A program made the position numbers and the translations under genes. From Chlorogloea sp. CCALA 695 (GTDB lineage Bacteria; Cyanobacteriota; Cyanobacteriia; Cyanobacteriales; Chroococcidiopsidaceae): a stretch of 58,198 nt of DNA. The DNA is taken from NCBI RefSeq assembly GCF_003003885.1, contig NZ_PVWN01000025.1, positions 1 through 58,198 of the forward strand, read 5' to 3'. A model generated the notes under the pieces. The model was not told where the DNA came from, searched no databases, and saw nothing but the letters and a program-made list of their open reading frames with translations. Shown here piece by piece: positions 27,072 to 36,555 of the stretch. Positions within the stretch are counted from its first letter, which is position 1; each line of letters opens with the position of its first letter.

Positions 27072-27099
27072 GGGGCTTTAACCTCAAAAAAGTAGAAAT

Positions 27100-27231
27100 T
27101 TAATCTTCGTGGTCTTCAAAAGGATCGCTTAATTCCTTAGAAGGAGGCCCGAAAGAAGTATAGATCGATACGCCAGTTATGGCAATAACGATCGCAAAGA
27201 CAGAAATGCTAAGAACTGTTGCGGGTTCCAT
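27100..27231 (-). CDS. psbN: PsbN, photosystem II assembly factor
   Basis: A 43-residue single-helix thylakoid protein needed for photosystem II assembly. Translation begins MEPATVLSISVFAIVIAITG and ends with the family-defining SFGPPSKELSDPFEDHED. It is encoded opposite to psbH, the conserved layout. psbB and psbT, which often sit nearby, are not in the window. Confidence 0.95.
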   Translation of the reverse strand: MEPATVLSISVFAIVIAITGVSIYTSFGPPSKELSDPFEDHED

Positions 27232-27317
27232 GAGCTAATTTTAATAATGAGTGCTATTCCTATAGAATATTACAGAACATTAAAAAAAGCTTCTAGAATT
27301 TATTAAACGGGTAAGCT

Positions 27318-27527
27318 ATGGCACAACGGACTTGGTTAGGAGAAATCCTCAGACCCTTAAACTCTGAATACGGTAAAGTTGCTCGCGGTTGGGGAACAAC
27401 ACCCGTTATGGCTGTCTTCATGTTGCTATTTTTTGTCTTTTTGCTGATTATTCTGCAAATTTACAACTCATCGCTACTGATTGAACGAGTAGACATAACC
27501 CCAGATTGGTCAACTTTAGGCAACTAA
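27318..27527 (+). CDS. psbH: PsbH, photosystem II 10 kDa protein
   Basis: A 69-residue photosystem II subunit near CP47. It has a conserved N-terminus ([19 protein letters not shown]), one membrane helix ([18 protein letters not shown]) and a lumenal tail. ATG 27318 is spaced 86 bases from the divergent psbN start. A strong terminator follows the stop. Confidence 0.97.
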   Translation: MAQRTWLGEILRPLNSEYGKVARGWGTTPVMAVFMLLFFVFLLIILQIYNSSLLIERVDITPDWSTLGN

Positions 27528-27564
27528 ATAGTAGTATTTTCATTTTTATTTAGGTAGTGTTTTT

Positions 27565-27586
27565 CCCGGCTTGTCCGGGTTTTTTA
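27565..27586 (+). terminator. Rho-independent-type terminator after psbH
   Basis: CCCGG-CTTGT-CCGGG is followed by six T residues. It lies 38 bases after the psbH stop and before the tatA gene. Confidence 0.85.
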
Positions 27587-27653
27587 TTGAGATGCTACCC
27601 AAGGAGCTACTGTACCTAAGCTAAGATCGGTAAAGAAGTTGTAGGAATTGGAT

Positions 27654-27965
27654 ATGAATGTATTTGGCATTGGTTTACCAGAAATGGCTTTAATTATGGT
27701 GGTAGCGCTGCTGATTTTTGGGCCGAAAAAGTTGCCAGAAATCGGTAAAAGTATGGGTAAAGCAATTCGTAGCTTTCAAGACGCTTCCAAAGAATTTGAA
27801 GATGAATTTAAACGCGAAGCAGAGCAAATAGAAACTGCCGTCAAAACCACCGCCGAAATTGAACCAAAACAAATAACTCCCGCACCTAGCGAAGCCGAAA
27901 ATATAGCTCAAACTTCACCCATACAAGAGCCAGAAAGTCAAGTTATTACTTCCGAAGCTAACTAA
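27654..27965 (+). CDS. tatA: Sec-independent translocase protein TatA/TatB family
   Basis: Pore-forming or docking subunit of the twin-arginine translocase in the thylakoid and plasma membrane. ATG 27654 gives NVFGIGLPEMALIMVVALLI, one short membrane helix, then the hinge FGPKKLPEIG, an amphipathic helix (GKAIRSFQDASKEFEDEF) and an acidic, Pro-rich tail. TatA and TatB are hard to separate by sequence in cyanobacteria; the length (about 103 residues) fits TatA. A TTG two codons upstream is less likely as a start. pth follows 17 bases later, so the two genes may share a transcript. Confidence 0.9.
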   Translation: MNVFGIGLPEMALIMVVALLIFGPKKLPEIGKSMGKAIRSFQDASKEFEDEFKREAEQIETAVKTTAEIEPKQITPAPSEAENIAQTSPIQEPESQVITSEAN

Positions 27966-27982
27966 AAGTTAAAAAATACCCA

Positions 27983-28618
27983 ATGACTGAGGCCCCAGCT
28001 TCCCAAATAGTAATTCCCCAATTAATTGTTGGCTTAGGTAATCCCGAACCAAAATACGATCGCACTCGTCACAATATCGGCTTTGCGGCAATAGATGCGA
28101 TTTCTCGTGCTTGGCAAATTAACCTATCGGAAAATCGCAAATATCAAGGAGAATTTGGCGAAGGACAAAAGCAATTAACCAAAATTCGCGTGCTTAAACC
28201 GCTTACTTATATGAATCGTTCCGGGCAATCAATTCGCGCCGTGACTGATTGGTTTAAGTTGCCGCCAACATCGGTATTAATAATTTATGATGACATGGAT
28301 TTGCCCCTGGGAAAACTACGCTTGCGCTTATCAGGCTCCGCAGGGGGTCACAACGGCATGAAAAGTGCTATTTCTCACCTTGGCAATCAAAACTTCCCCA
28401 GGCTGCGTATAGGCATCGGTAAACCCCAAAACTCTGTAGCGGGAGACGATGCTAATACTATCTCTTACGTGCTGGGACAATTTAACGCCCAAGAATCTGT
28501 TATGGTTACGGAAATTCTTAGCTTAGTAGTTGATTGCGTAGAACTCTCTTTAAAGCAAGGAGTAGAACAAGCAATGAATCGCTACAACAACCGGAGTATT
28601 TTGGTAAAAAGTAACTAA
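27983..28618 (+). CDS. pth: Peptidyl-tRNA hydrolase
   Basis: Releases tRNA from stalled peptidyl-tRNA. A 211-residue protein with the Pth signature LIVGLGNPEPKYDRTRHNIGF (catalytic His in RHNIGF), LKPLTYMNRSGQSI, the catalytic Asp in YDDMDLPLGKLR, and GSAGGHNGMKS. It follows tatA closely and is ended by a large hairpin. Confidence 0.97.
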   Translation: MTEAPASQIVIPQLIVGLGNPEPKYDRTRHNIGFAAIDAISRAWQINLSENRKYQGEFGEGQKQLTKIRVLKPLTYMNRSGQSIRAVTDWFKLPPTSVLIIYDDMDLPLGKLRLRLSGSAGGHNGMKSAISHLGNQNFPRLRIGIGKPQNSVAGDDANTISYVLGQFNAQESVMVTEILSLVVDCVELSLKQGVEQAMNRYNNRSILVKSN

Positions 28619-28619
28619 C

Positions 28620-28660
28620 AATAAAGCGGATAGGGTTTCTGCTTCCCCATCCGCTTTATT
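28620..28660. terminator. Bidirectional terminator between pth and rpsU
   Basis: A long stem, AATAAAGCGGAT with ATCCGCTTTATT, extended by GGG/CCC, lies between the convergent pth and rpsU genes. A/T-rich flanks on both sides allow termination in both directions. Confidence 0.8.
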
Positions 28661-28678
28661 AACAATTCAAGAATACTT

Positions 28679-28858
28679 TTATCTAAAACGACGCTTGCGT
28701 CTAGCTGCAACTAATTTGCGCTTGCGCTTCTCAAGCGGTGTTTCAAAATGCCGATGATATTTCACATCCGCTAAAATCCCTGCTTTGGAAACTTGCCGTT
28801 TAAACCGACGTAATGCTGAATCTATGCCTTCATTTTCGCCTAATACAACTTGGGTCAT
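28679..28858 (-). CDS. rpsU: 30S ribosomal protein S21
   Basis: A 59-residue basic ribosomal protein of the small subunit. Translation gives [20 protein letters not shown], then [20 protein letters not shown] and a Lys/Arg-rich C-terminus. ATG 28858 has GAAGGAGT-type bases just upstream. Confidence 0.95.
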   Translation of the reverse strand: MTQVVLGENEGIDSALRRFKRQVSKAGILADVKYHRHFETPLEKRKRKLVAARRKRRFR

Positions 28859-29014
28859 TCTTACTCCTTCTAGTACGTAACTTTATTAATTATGAGCTTT
28901 GTTTAGCCGAAATGTAAATAAAACAAGGCAGGGCGAAGTCCTTGCTATTTGATTTTTAATCAAGCTACGCCTTCAACTGTCTCGGACTTAGCGGTTGATA
29001 TCGTAACACACAAT

Positions 29015-29052
29015 CGTTACCTTAGCTTGCCTTGAGGCTAAGGGACGTAACG
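29015..29052. other. Two-part hairpin upstream of rpsU
   Basis: CGTTAC-CTTAGC (29015-29026) pairs with GCTAAG (29037-29042) and GTAACG (29047-29052), leaving a 4-base bulge. It lies just after the 3' end of the transglutaminase gene and about 155 bases before the rpsU start, both on the minus strand. It may be a terminator without a T-run or part of an rpsU leader. Confidence 0.35.
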
Positions 29053-29063
29053 CTTTAAACTTA

Positions 29064-30734
29064 TCAAAAACCCGGTAATTCTTCGAGAATTGTAAATCGA
29101 ATATGGTTGATCGCCAAGTCTCCAATTGAAACGTCTTCTAACTTGACACCGGAAGATGTAAAAGTTTCAAAAGTAATCCCTTTACCAATTTCAATATGAT
29201 ACCAAGCCAAACCCATAAAAAACCGTGATGGATAAGGGCCAGTGTCGGAGATATCATCGGGGTTAGATTCCATCGGTAACCAACCAATTCCCGGCACGTA
29301 AAATTCTAACCAGACATGATTAAAATCCGGTTGCAAAGGAATGTTTTTTTGTTCAGGGAAGGGGGGACATTTATAACGCCCAATAGTGCGGCAAGCGATG
29401 CCATTTAAGCGCGATAAAGCAAGCAAAACACCCACGTACTCGCCGCAGGAACCAACACCCCTTTCTAAGGCGATATCTGGGCTATCAATGTGAGGTTTAA
29501 TTCCGTAGGAAAGTTGGTCGTAAACGTAATTGCGGATATTGTACATTTTCCGCAACAAATTTGTTTCTGTGCCAATAGCTTCACGAGCCGCACGAGTAAC
29601 AATAGGAGTATCCATTGCTAAATCATCATCATCTACCAAATAACGATCGCGCAACTCCTCGTCTAATTCGGGAATTTTCTCCAAATCTTTAGGCGTAAAA
29701 CGATACTTAATAGAGCGCACTTCGATTAATGCTTTCCAACCAAATATATGTCGTTCGCCGGGCTTAATACTATCAAACTTAAATACTGCTACTTTTTGTC
29801 CGCTTACTTCTTCAGTAATAAAAGGTATACCAACACTTTCAACACTTCTAACTTTTTGGCGATCGCTAGATGATGGTAAAGCAATACGCCATTCTACCTG
29901 CTCTATATCTACTTCTTCTAAAGGTGCTAGTTCTTCGACATAAGACATTTCGATTAAATAGCCATTAGAAAGGGCAAAGTGTCCCTGGGAATTGTATTGA
30001 TAATCGAGGGGATGAATAAAAGTGCGATCGCGGTAAGTTAATTCGTGGGAGGGGTCAGCGTTGGGATTATCCCGAATATAAACTTCCTCCCCGGCGTAAG
30101 CTACGTATAGAGTAGATAAATTAGTTTCAGAATTAGTATGAAAAGCTAAACCTGTAGGACGTTCAAAAGGAGTCAAAACGCTAAACTTAATTGCTCCCGT
30201 TGCCCGGTCGAGACAGTATACAGTTTGTTCGGTGCTATCGCTAATCCAAATTTCTTCGCCACGAATAGTAATATTTTGAATACCTACCCCCGGAGCATAA
30301 AACTTAGTAATTTGTCGCCTTGTATTGCGATCATAAATGAGAATGTAGCCAGATTTTTGAGAAGTCACATAAACCGTTGATTCCCAAACAGCAACACCAT
30401 CAGCTTGATAAGGCAAAGTTACAAAAGATTTAAGGTGAAATTCTCCCCTAGGACAGAAGTAAACAGTGCCACCTTGGCTAAACCATAAAGTGTCATCCCA
30501 TAAACACAAACCCGTTACATCAATAAAATCTGTAGCCTGGCGAGTATTAAGAATAGTTGTATTGTCAGTGACAGGATCTATTTGTAATAAATGCCCCTTT
30601 ACTGTGTCAATCGCCAGGAGTTGATCGCCTAAAAAAGTAATGCCAGCAATGGCGGCAGCACCAATTGGTCTAATTGTTCTCCGTTGTTGTTTTGACGAGT
30701 CATGGCTACGGGAAATCGAGTCAACAGGATTCAT
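29064..30734 (-). CDS. Transglutaminase-like protein with an N-terminal beta-propeller
   Basis: The N-terminal half looks like a YWTD/NHL-type propeller (IAGITFLGDQLLAID, WISDSTEQTVYCLDRATGAI). The C-terminal half is a transglutaminase/protease-like domain with Cys at about residue 430 (GVGSCGEYVGVLLAL) and His in FNHVWLEFYVPGIGWLPM, followed by ESNPDD. A role in peptide cleavage or crosslinking is inferred from the fold; the substrate is unknown. I use ATG 30734 (MNPVDSISRSHD). An ATG at 30773 would add 13 hydrophobic residues. No convincing signal peptide is seen with the shorter form. Confidence 0.8.
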   Translation of the reverse strand: MNPVDSISRSHDSSKQQRRTIRPIGAAAIAGITFLGDQLLAIDTVKGHLLQIDPVTDNTTILNTRQATDFIDVTGLCLWDDTLWFSQGGTVYFCPRGEFHLKSFVTLPYQADGVAVWESTVYVTSQKSGYILIYDRNTRRQITKFYAPGVGIQNITIRGEEIWISDSTEQTVYCLDRATGAIKFSVLTPFERPTGLAFHTNSETNLSTLYVAYAGEEVYIRDNPNADPSHELTYRDRTFIHPLDYQYNSQGHFALSNGYLIEMSYVEELAPLEEVDIEQVEWRIALPSSSDRQKVRSVESVGIPFITEEVSGQKVAVFKFDSIKPGERHIFGWKALIEVRSIKYRFTPKDLEKIPELDEELRDRYLVDDDDLAMDTPIVTRAAREAIGTETNLLRKMYNIRNYVYDQLSYGIKPHIDSPDIALERGVGSCGEYVGVLLALSRLNGIACRTIGRYKCPPFPEQKNIPLQPDFNHVWLEFYVPGIGWLPMESNPDDISDTGPYPSRFFMGLAWYHIEIGKGITFETFTSSGVKLEDVSIGDLAINHIRFTILEELPGF

Positions 30735-30949
30735 ACTAAATAAAACTAAAAATCTGATACCAATCGTAAACAAATTTCGCTACTTTAAACTGTAAGCGGT
30801 GAACTTGGGTTTGGTTAGCCTAAAAACTGCAAGAATGAGCAATTGAGCTAATAGTTATAATTTATAAGCTCAATTTTTGAGAATCCCGTCGATTTATCGG
30901 GGGGAATAGGTCAAGATTCTTAGTAAGTATTTTTCTAAAAGCTACCCCC

Positions 30950-33748
30950 ATGTCTGCAAATTCTCTGCCTAAAGAAGCCGCCGTCTGGCACAACCTAGAA
31001 ATTGACAAAACCTTACAAGTGCTGGAGAGCGATCGCACCTCCGGTTTAAGCTCCACTGAAGTACAGCAACGCCAAGCGCGATACGGGCTAAACGAGCTAC
31101 AGGAAACCGCCGGACGCAGCCCTTTTGTAATTTTGGTCGATCAGTTCAAAAACATCATGTTGTTAATGCTGATAGCTGTAGCAGTCGTATCGGCAATTTT
31201 GGATCTCAGAAGCGGTAGTTTTCCCAAAGATGCGATCGCAATTTCTTTAATTGTGATCCTCAACGGCATTTTGGGCTACCTCCAAGAAAGTCGCGCCGAA
31301 AAAGCCTTAGCCGCCCTCAAACGTCTTTCCTCGCCTTTAGTAAGAGTGTTGCGCGATGGCAAACTTAGCGAAGTCGCCGCCAAAGAATTAGTCCCAGGAG
31401 ATGTAATGCTCCTTGAAGCAGGAGTACAGTTAGCCGCCGACGGACGGTTGATAGAAGAATCTAACTTACAAGTGAGAGAATCAGCATTAACTGGAGAAGC
31501 TCACGCGGTAGAAAAGCAAGCCGAGTTGCATTTACCAAAAGATACAGCTTTGGGCGATCGCATTAACTTAGTATTTCAAGGCACAGAAATCGTCCAAGGA
31601 CGCGCCAAAGCGATCGTTACGGGTACGGGAATGCAAACCGAACTGGGACGCATTGCAGCGCTATTACAGTCGGTGGAAAGCGAACCTACGCCATTGCAAA
31701 AAAGAATGGAGCAACTAGGCAATGTTTTAGTTTCTGGCGCTTTAGGTTTAGTTGCTTTAGTCGTAGGAATTGGTGTCCTCCGAGGGGGTGCTTTTGAAGA
31801 ACTGTTGGAAGTATCTTTAAGTATGGCTGTAGCGGTAGTTCCCGAAGGCTTACCTGCCGTAATTACAGTAACTCTTGCCTTGGGAACCCAACGCATGGTA
31901 AAACGCAAGGCATTAATTCGCAAACTCCCCGCCGTAGAAACTCTCGGTAGCGTTACAACTATTTGCTCAGATAAAACTGGCACGTTAACGCAAAATAAAA
32001 TGGTGGTGCAAAATGCTTATACAAATCACCGCGCGTTTAAAGTTACAGGCGAAGGTTACGAACCAAATGGAGAATTTCAAATAGATGGAACTAAAGCTAA
32101 TAGTCAAGAATACCCAGAATTACAAGCATTATTAGTTGCTTGCGCCCTTTGTAACGATTCAAATTTACAACAAGACCAAGGACAATGGATTATCATCGGC
32201 GATCCTACTGAAGGCGCTTTACTATCTTTGGCGGGTAAAGCTGGAGTAGAAAGAGATCAATGGCAAGCTCGTTTACCGCGCGTCGCTGAATTTCCCTTTT
32301 CCTCTGAACGTAAACGGATGAGCGTTATTTGTACGGTAGAGCCTGAAGTTAGCAACCAAGCATTGCAAAATGGTTTGCTAGAGGCACAAAGCTATGTAAT
32401 GTTTACGAAAGGTTCCCCGGAATTAACCTTAGAAAGATGCGATCGCATCCATACAGGAGATCGCATTGTCCCCGTTACCCAAGAGCAAAGAGCGCAAATC
32501 CTCACTCAAAACGACCAAATGGCAGGTAATGGCTTGCGCGTACTGGGTTTTGCTTACAAACCGCTTACAAATGTACCCCCAGACAACTCTCAAGAAACCT
32601 CAGAGTTGGGTTTAGTGTGGCTGGGATTAGTGGGAATGCTTGACGCACCGCGCCCAGAAGTACGAGATGCTGTAGCCAAGTGTCGTGTAGCTGGAATCCG
32701 CCCGATTATGATTACTGGAGATCACCAACTTACAGCAAGAGCGATCGCGGCGGACTTAGGAATTGCTCAAGCGAGCGATCGCGTTTTAATTGGGCAAGAA
32801 TTAGAGCGGATGAGCCAAGAGGAGCTAGAACAACAAGTAGATTTAGTTAGCATTTACGCTAGAGTTTCCCCCGAACACAAGTTGCGGATCGTCCAAGCCT
32901 TACAAAAGCGGGGTAGATTCGTAGCTATGACGGGGGATGGAGTCAATGATGCACCTGCACTCAAACAAGCCGATATTGGTATCGCTATGGGCATCACAGG
33001 TACAGATGTGAGCAAAGAAGCTAGTGACATGGTTTTGCTAGATGACAACTTTGCTACGATTGTCGCCGCAACGGAAGAAGGAAGGGTTGTTTACACCAAT
33101 ATTCGCCGCTTTATTAAGTACATTTTGGGTAGTAATATCGGAGAAGTAATTACAATCGCCGCCGCCCCAATTTTAGGACTAAGTGGGATTCCCTTAACTC
33201 CCTTACAAATTTTGTGGATGAACTTAGTTACTGATGGCGTACCAGCTTTGGCTTTAGCGGTAGAACCCGCCGAACCAAATGTTATGAATCGTCCTCCCTT
33301 TAATCCGCGCGAGAGTATATTTGCGCGGGGATTAGGTTCTTATATGGTAAGAATTGGAATTGTCTTTGCGATCATTACGATCGCCCTGATGATCTGGGCT
33401 TACAACTATACCAATGCCCCTGGTTATCCCCGCGATCCCAACACTTGGAAAACAATGGTATTTACTACCTTGTGTATTGCTCAAATGGGTCATGCGATCG
33501 CTATTCGTTCCAATACTCAGCTAACTATCGAGCTAAATCCTCTATCTAATCCCTTTTTGCTTGGTGCTGTCGTGGTGACAACTTTCTTACAGCTATTGCT
33601 AGTTTACGTTCCACCCTTACAACAATTTTTTGGTACTTACTACCTGTCTCCTTTTGAACTAGCTATTTGTTTCGGCTTTAGTGCTTTAATGTTTGTCTGG
33701 ATTGAAGGCGAAAAATTATTTGTACGTTTGGTTAAAAAAGGAGGATAA
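30950..33748 (+). CDS. Calcium-transporting P-type ATPase (PacL-like, P2A)
   Basis: A cation pump of 932 residues. The phosphorylated Asp is at about residue 342 in CSDKTGTLT. The actuator loop is [10 protein letters not shown] and the hinge is [20 protein letters not shown]. Calcium-site features match SERCA-like pumps: [20 protein letters not shown] in helix 4, NIGEVITI in helix 5 and [15 protein letters not shown] in helix 6. It has a cation-ATPase N-terminal domain and about ten helices. Synechococcus PacL has a similar length. Ca2+ is the likely substrate; Mn2+ cannot be excluded. It lies 55 bases before recF. Confidence 0.93.
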   Translation: MSANSLPKEAAVWHNLEIDKTLQVLESDRTSGLSSTEVQQRQARYGLNELQETAGRSPFVILVDQFKNIMLLMLIAVAVVSAILDLRSGSFPKDAIAISLIVILNGILGYLQESRAEKALAALKRLSSPLVRVLRDGKLSEVAAKELVPGDVMLLEAGVQLAADGRLIEESNLQVRESALTGEAHAVEKQAELHLPKDTALGDRINLVFQGTEIVQGRAKAIVTGTGMQTELGRIAALLQSVESEPTPLQKRMEQLGNVLVSGALGLVALVVGIGVLRGGAFEELLEVSLSMAVAVVPEGLPAVITVTLALGTQRMVKRKALIRKLPAVETLGSVTTICSDKTGTLTQNKMVVQNAYTNHRAFKVTGEGYEPNGEFQIDGTKANSQEYPELQALLVACALCNDSNLQQDQGQWIIIGDPTEGALLSLAGKAGVERDQWQARLPRVAEFPFSSERKRMSVICTVEPEVSNQALQNGLLEAQSYVMFTKGSPELTLERCDRIHTGDRIVPVTQEQRAQILTQNDQMAGNGLRVLGFAYKPLTNVPPDNSQETSELGLVWLGLVGMLDAPRPEVRDAVAKCRVAGIRPIMITGDHQLTARAIAADLGIAQASDRVLIGQELERMSQEELEQQVDLVSIYARVSPEHKLRIVQALQKRGRFVAMTGDGVNDAPALKQADIGIAMGITGTDVSKEASDMVLLDDNFATIVAATEEGRVVYTNIRRFIKYILGSNIGEVITIAAAPILGLSGIPLTPLQILWMNLVTDGVPALALAVEPAEPNVMNRPPFNPRESIFARGLGSYMVRIGIVFAIITIALMIWAYNYTNAPGYPRDPNTWKTMVFTTLCIAQMGHAIAIRSNTQLTIELNPLSNPFLLGAVVVTTFLQLLLVYVPPLQQFFGTYYLSPFELAICFGFSALMFVWIEGEKLFVRLVKKGG

Positions 33749-33803
33749 GAGGAATTTTTAACTAAATTCTGCTCTTAGGGCGCATAGGTGCGCCCCCTAT
33801 ACT

Positions 33804-34925
33804 ATGTATCTCAAAACCTTACAAATTCGCCAGTTTCGCAATTACAAAGATCAAAAAATCGACTTTCTCGCCCCGAAAACAATCTTAGTTGGCGATAACG
33901 CTCAAGGAAAGTCGAATTTACTTGAGGCTGTGGAATTATTAGCCACCTTGCGATCGCATCGTAACAGCCGCGATCGTGATTTAGTTAGAGAATCTGAACC
34001 TGTTGGACAAATTTCCGCCACTATTGAGCGCCAAAATAGCACCAATGATTTATCTATAACCTTACGGCGCAACGGTCGCCGTAGCGTTGCCAAAAATAGC
34101 GAAACTCTGCGCCGTCAGTTAGATTTTTTGGGGGTACTAAATGCCGTACAGTTTTCTAGCTTAGATTTAGATTTAGTACGCGGTGGCCCAGAACAACGCC
34201 GTCATTGGCTAGATACTTTATTAATTCAGCTAGAACCTATTTATGCTTACATTTTGCAGCAATACAACCAAGTATTACGACAGCGCAATGCTTTTTTAAA
34301 GAGAATTCAAGAATTGGGCATTAAAAGCCACGAACAAGAATTAGCACTTTGGAATGTACAACTAGCGGTTGCAGGTTCTAGAGTTACGAGAAGGCGATCG
34401 CGTGCTGTAGAAAGACTAGCACCAATTGCCCAAGCTTGGCACTCTAGCATTAGTGGCAGTACAGAAATTTTAGCAATCCAATACGCGCCAAATATATCTT
34501 TAGAACAAAATGAACCAGAGCAAGTACAGCAAGCTTTTTTAGCCAAAATTGCTACTAGAGAAGTCGCTGAACAGCATCAAGGGACTACTTTAGTTGGCCC
34601 TCACCGCGACGAAATTGAGCTAATTATTAATCAAACTCCCGCTAGGTCTTATGGTTCTCAAGGTCAGCAACGTACATTAGTTCTAGCACTTAAACTTGCA
34701 GAATTAAAATTGATTGAAGAAGTAGTTGGAGAACCGCCTTTATTATTACTTGATGATGTTTTAGCGGAATTAGATTTAAACCGTCAAAATCAACTACTTG
34801 ATGCTATCCAAGACAGATTTCAAACTCTAATCACTACTACACATCTCGGTTCTTTTGATGCTCAGTGGTTAAAATCTTCTCAAGTTCTTACCGTCCGCGC
34901 TGGGCAAATCTCAAATCAAATATAG
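33804..34925 (+). CDS. recF: DNA replication and repair protein RecF
   Basis: SMC-like ATPase that loads RecA at gaps with RecO and RecR. The N-terminus is MYLKTLQIRQFRNYKD, the Walker A motif is GDNAQGKSN, the signature is YGSQGQQRTLVLALKLAE, and the Walker B motif is LLLLDDVLAELD. At 373 residues the length is normal. It stands apart from dnaA/dnaN, as is usual in cyanobacteria. Confidence 0.97.
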   Translation: MYLKTLQIRQFRNYKDQKIDFLAPKTILVGDNAQGKSNLLEAVELLATLRSHRNSRDRDLVRESEPVGQISATIERQNSTNDLSITLRRNGRRSVAKNSETLRRQLDFLGVLNAVQFSSLDLDLVRGGPEQRRHWLDTLLIQLEPIYAYILQQYNQVLRQRNAFLKRIQELGIKSHEQELALWNVQLAVAGSRVTRRRSRAVERLAPIAQAWHSSISGSTEILAIQYAPNISLEQNEPEQVQQAFLAKIATREVAEQHQGTTLVGPHRDEIELIINQTPARSYGSQGQQRTLVLALKLAELKLIEEVVGEPPLLLLDDVLAELDLNRQNQLLDAIQDRFQTLITTTHLGSFDAQWLKSSQVLTVRAGQISNQI

Positions 34926-34967
34926 AACACATTATAATAATGCTTATTGTATTTAAAAAATAAGAAT

Positions 34968-35759
34968 ATGAGGGGCAATGTTTGGATCATTAGAGGATTA
35001 TTAATTCTTCCCCAGCTTGCAGCTTTAATTATTGTGGTAATTATTGGGCAAACTAAGCCCCAAGACAACTTAGACGTTACATCAATGCCAGCTATACCTA
35101 ATAATATTACAAGTCCAATTATCCCCCCACAAAAAATTACTAATACTATACCAAATAACCAAATCAATAAGGTTGAATTTGTAGCAAGTTATCAACCTAA
35201 ATACGAGGTTAGCCGGGCGCATCCTAACAACTACGGACAGCGTTATTCTCAAGATGTGAATGGTAGACCAGTAAATAATCAACCTATTATAGTCATTCAT
35301 GAAACTGTTAATTCTGCTACTAGCGCTATAAATAATTTTCAAACTCCTCATACTAATGAAAATGCTCAAGTTAGCTATCACACTTTAATTAAGTTAGATG
35401 GAACAGTTATTTATATAGTACCGCGAGAGTTTCGCGCTTTTGGTGCAGGAAATTCTGTGTTTAGGGGTGAAAATGGCATTGAAACTGTTAAGACGCATTT
35501 ACAGTTTCCTCCCTCAGTTAATAATTTTGCTTATCACGTTGCTTTTGAAACACCGCCAGACGGTCGAAACAACAGTAAAAGTCATAGTGGTTATACCCAA
35601 GTGCAGTACAATTCTCTCGCTTGGTTAATTGCTCAAAGTAGCGTCTCTGAAGCTCGAATTACTACCCATAAAGCTGTAGATCGTTCGGGTAAAAGAATCG
35701 ATCCTAGAAATTTCGATTTCCGAAACTTTTTAATTGTACTAAGGTCTTATCGTCGGTAA
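34968..35759 (+). CDS. N-acetylmuramoyl-L-alanine amidase (amidase_2 type)
   Basis: A peptidoglycan hydrolase, probably membrane-anchored. Near the N-terminus is a hydrophobic helix (GLLILPQLAALIIVVIIG), then a Pro/Asn/Thr linker and an amidase_2 domain: the zinc ligand His in IVIHETVN, SYHTLIKLDGTVIYIV, a second His in FAYHVAFETPP, and the third ligand region in TTHKAVDRSGKRIDP. ATG 34968 is chosen; an upstream TTG at 34947 is in frame. It starts 42 bases after recF. Confidence 0.82.
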   Translation: MRGNVWIIRGLLILPQLAALIIVVIIGQTKPQDNLDVTSMPAIPNNITSPIIPPQKITNTIPNNQINKVEFVASYQPKYEVSRAHPNNYGQRYSQDVNGRPVNNQPIIVIHETVNSATSAINNFQTPHTNENAQVSYHTLIKLDGTVIYIVPREFRAFGAGNSVFRGENGIETVKTHLQFPPSVNNFAYHVAFETPPDGRNNSKSHSGYTQVQYNSLAWLIAQSSVSEARITTHKAVDRSGKRIDPRNFDFRNFLIVLRSYRR

Positions 35760-35833
35760 GAAGTAAGATATATTCATCTCATTTTTAAGCTGCTTAAAAT
35801 AATTAAATGCTCTTTATTATTTAGCTATTTTAA

Positions 35834-36208
35834 TCAAAACAATTTATTCTCCTTAGCACAGTAGTCCGAACAATTTACTGCTTTTTCTGTCATCACGCTA
35901 GAAGGATTTACTGCACATTTAAGATGAGGATCGTTAGAGTAAAAATTACAGTTTTTACAGGGTATTTGCTCTAAAGTTTTAATGTTAACAGCAATTGCCT
36001 TGCGCGCAAGTCTAACTCTCTTTGACAGCATCAAAAAGATGGCTGCCCAACATATAACAAAACAAACAATTCCCCCTAACATAATAGAATCTGATGTAAC
36101 TCTCCCTAGAGTTTTTACATTTTCTACTTTTAGATCGCTCTGGGTTGTCTGAGCAACATCATTATTCTTATCTGCTAAATATTGTTCAATAATTTTATCG
36201 CTATCCAT
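35834..36208 (-). CDS. Small membrane protein with a conserved Cys-rich C-terminus
   Basis: A 124-residue protein. One membrane helix (IMLGGIVCFVICWAAIFLML, about residues 42-61) is followed by a basic segment and a C-terminal cysteine module: CKNC, then Cys after ten residues (PHLKC), Cys after fourteen (KAVNC) and Cys after three (SDYC). Similar PCKNC..LKCAV..P....CSDY tails occur in other cyanobacterial small proteins. Metal or cluster binding is possible. Function unknown. It is convergent with the amidase gene. Confidence 0.65.
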   Translation of the reverse strand: MDSDKIIEQYLADKNNDVAQTTQSDLKVENVKTLGRVTSDSIMLGGIVCFVICWAAIFLMLSKRVRLARKAIAVNIKTLEQIPCKNCNFYSNDPHLKCAVNPSSVMTEKAVNCSDYCAKENKLF

Positions 36209-36555
36209 ATTAATTACCTTTAAATGCTTAATACCTACCTATATAATATTAAATTACCTATTTTTAACCCTCCATTCAGTGGAGGTTAAAAAATATTGGA
36301 GCTTTGCAAGTCACCCTACTAAATTTACTTTATTTCCAATTTTATACATCTCCCTAAATCAATAACTTGCCTTGGAGCTTTTGTATAATTAAACACGCTG
36401 GAGTTGAAAATTAAAGAACTAAATATAAATTTAACTTAATTCTAACCGTCAAAATATTACTTTTATATTCGAGCGCAGCAAAATAGTTAATTAAATAATC
36501 ATAAAATTATTACGATATAAAGTGTAACTCAGGCTTAAGCCAATATAAAAAATCT
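36209..36555. other. Divergent intergenic region with a symmetrical hairpin
   Basis: About 350 AT-rich bases between two divergent genes. At 36261-36293 a near-perfect inverted repeat (TTTTTAACC..TCCA and TGGAGGTTAAAAA, one bulged C, loop TTCAG) is flanked by T and A runs, so it would look like a terminator on both strands. That is unexpected between divergent starts. No gene is recognised. Confidence 0.5.
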
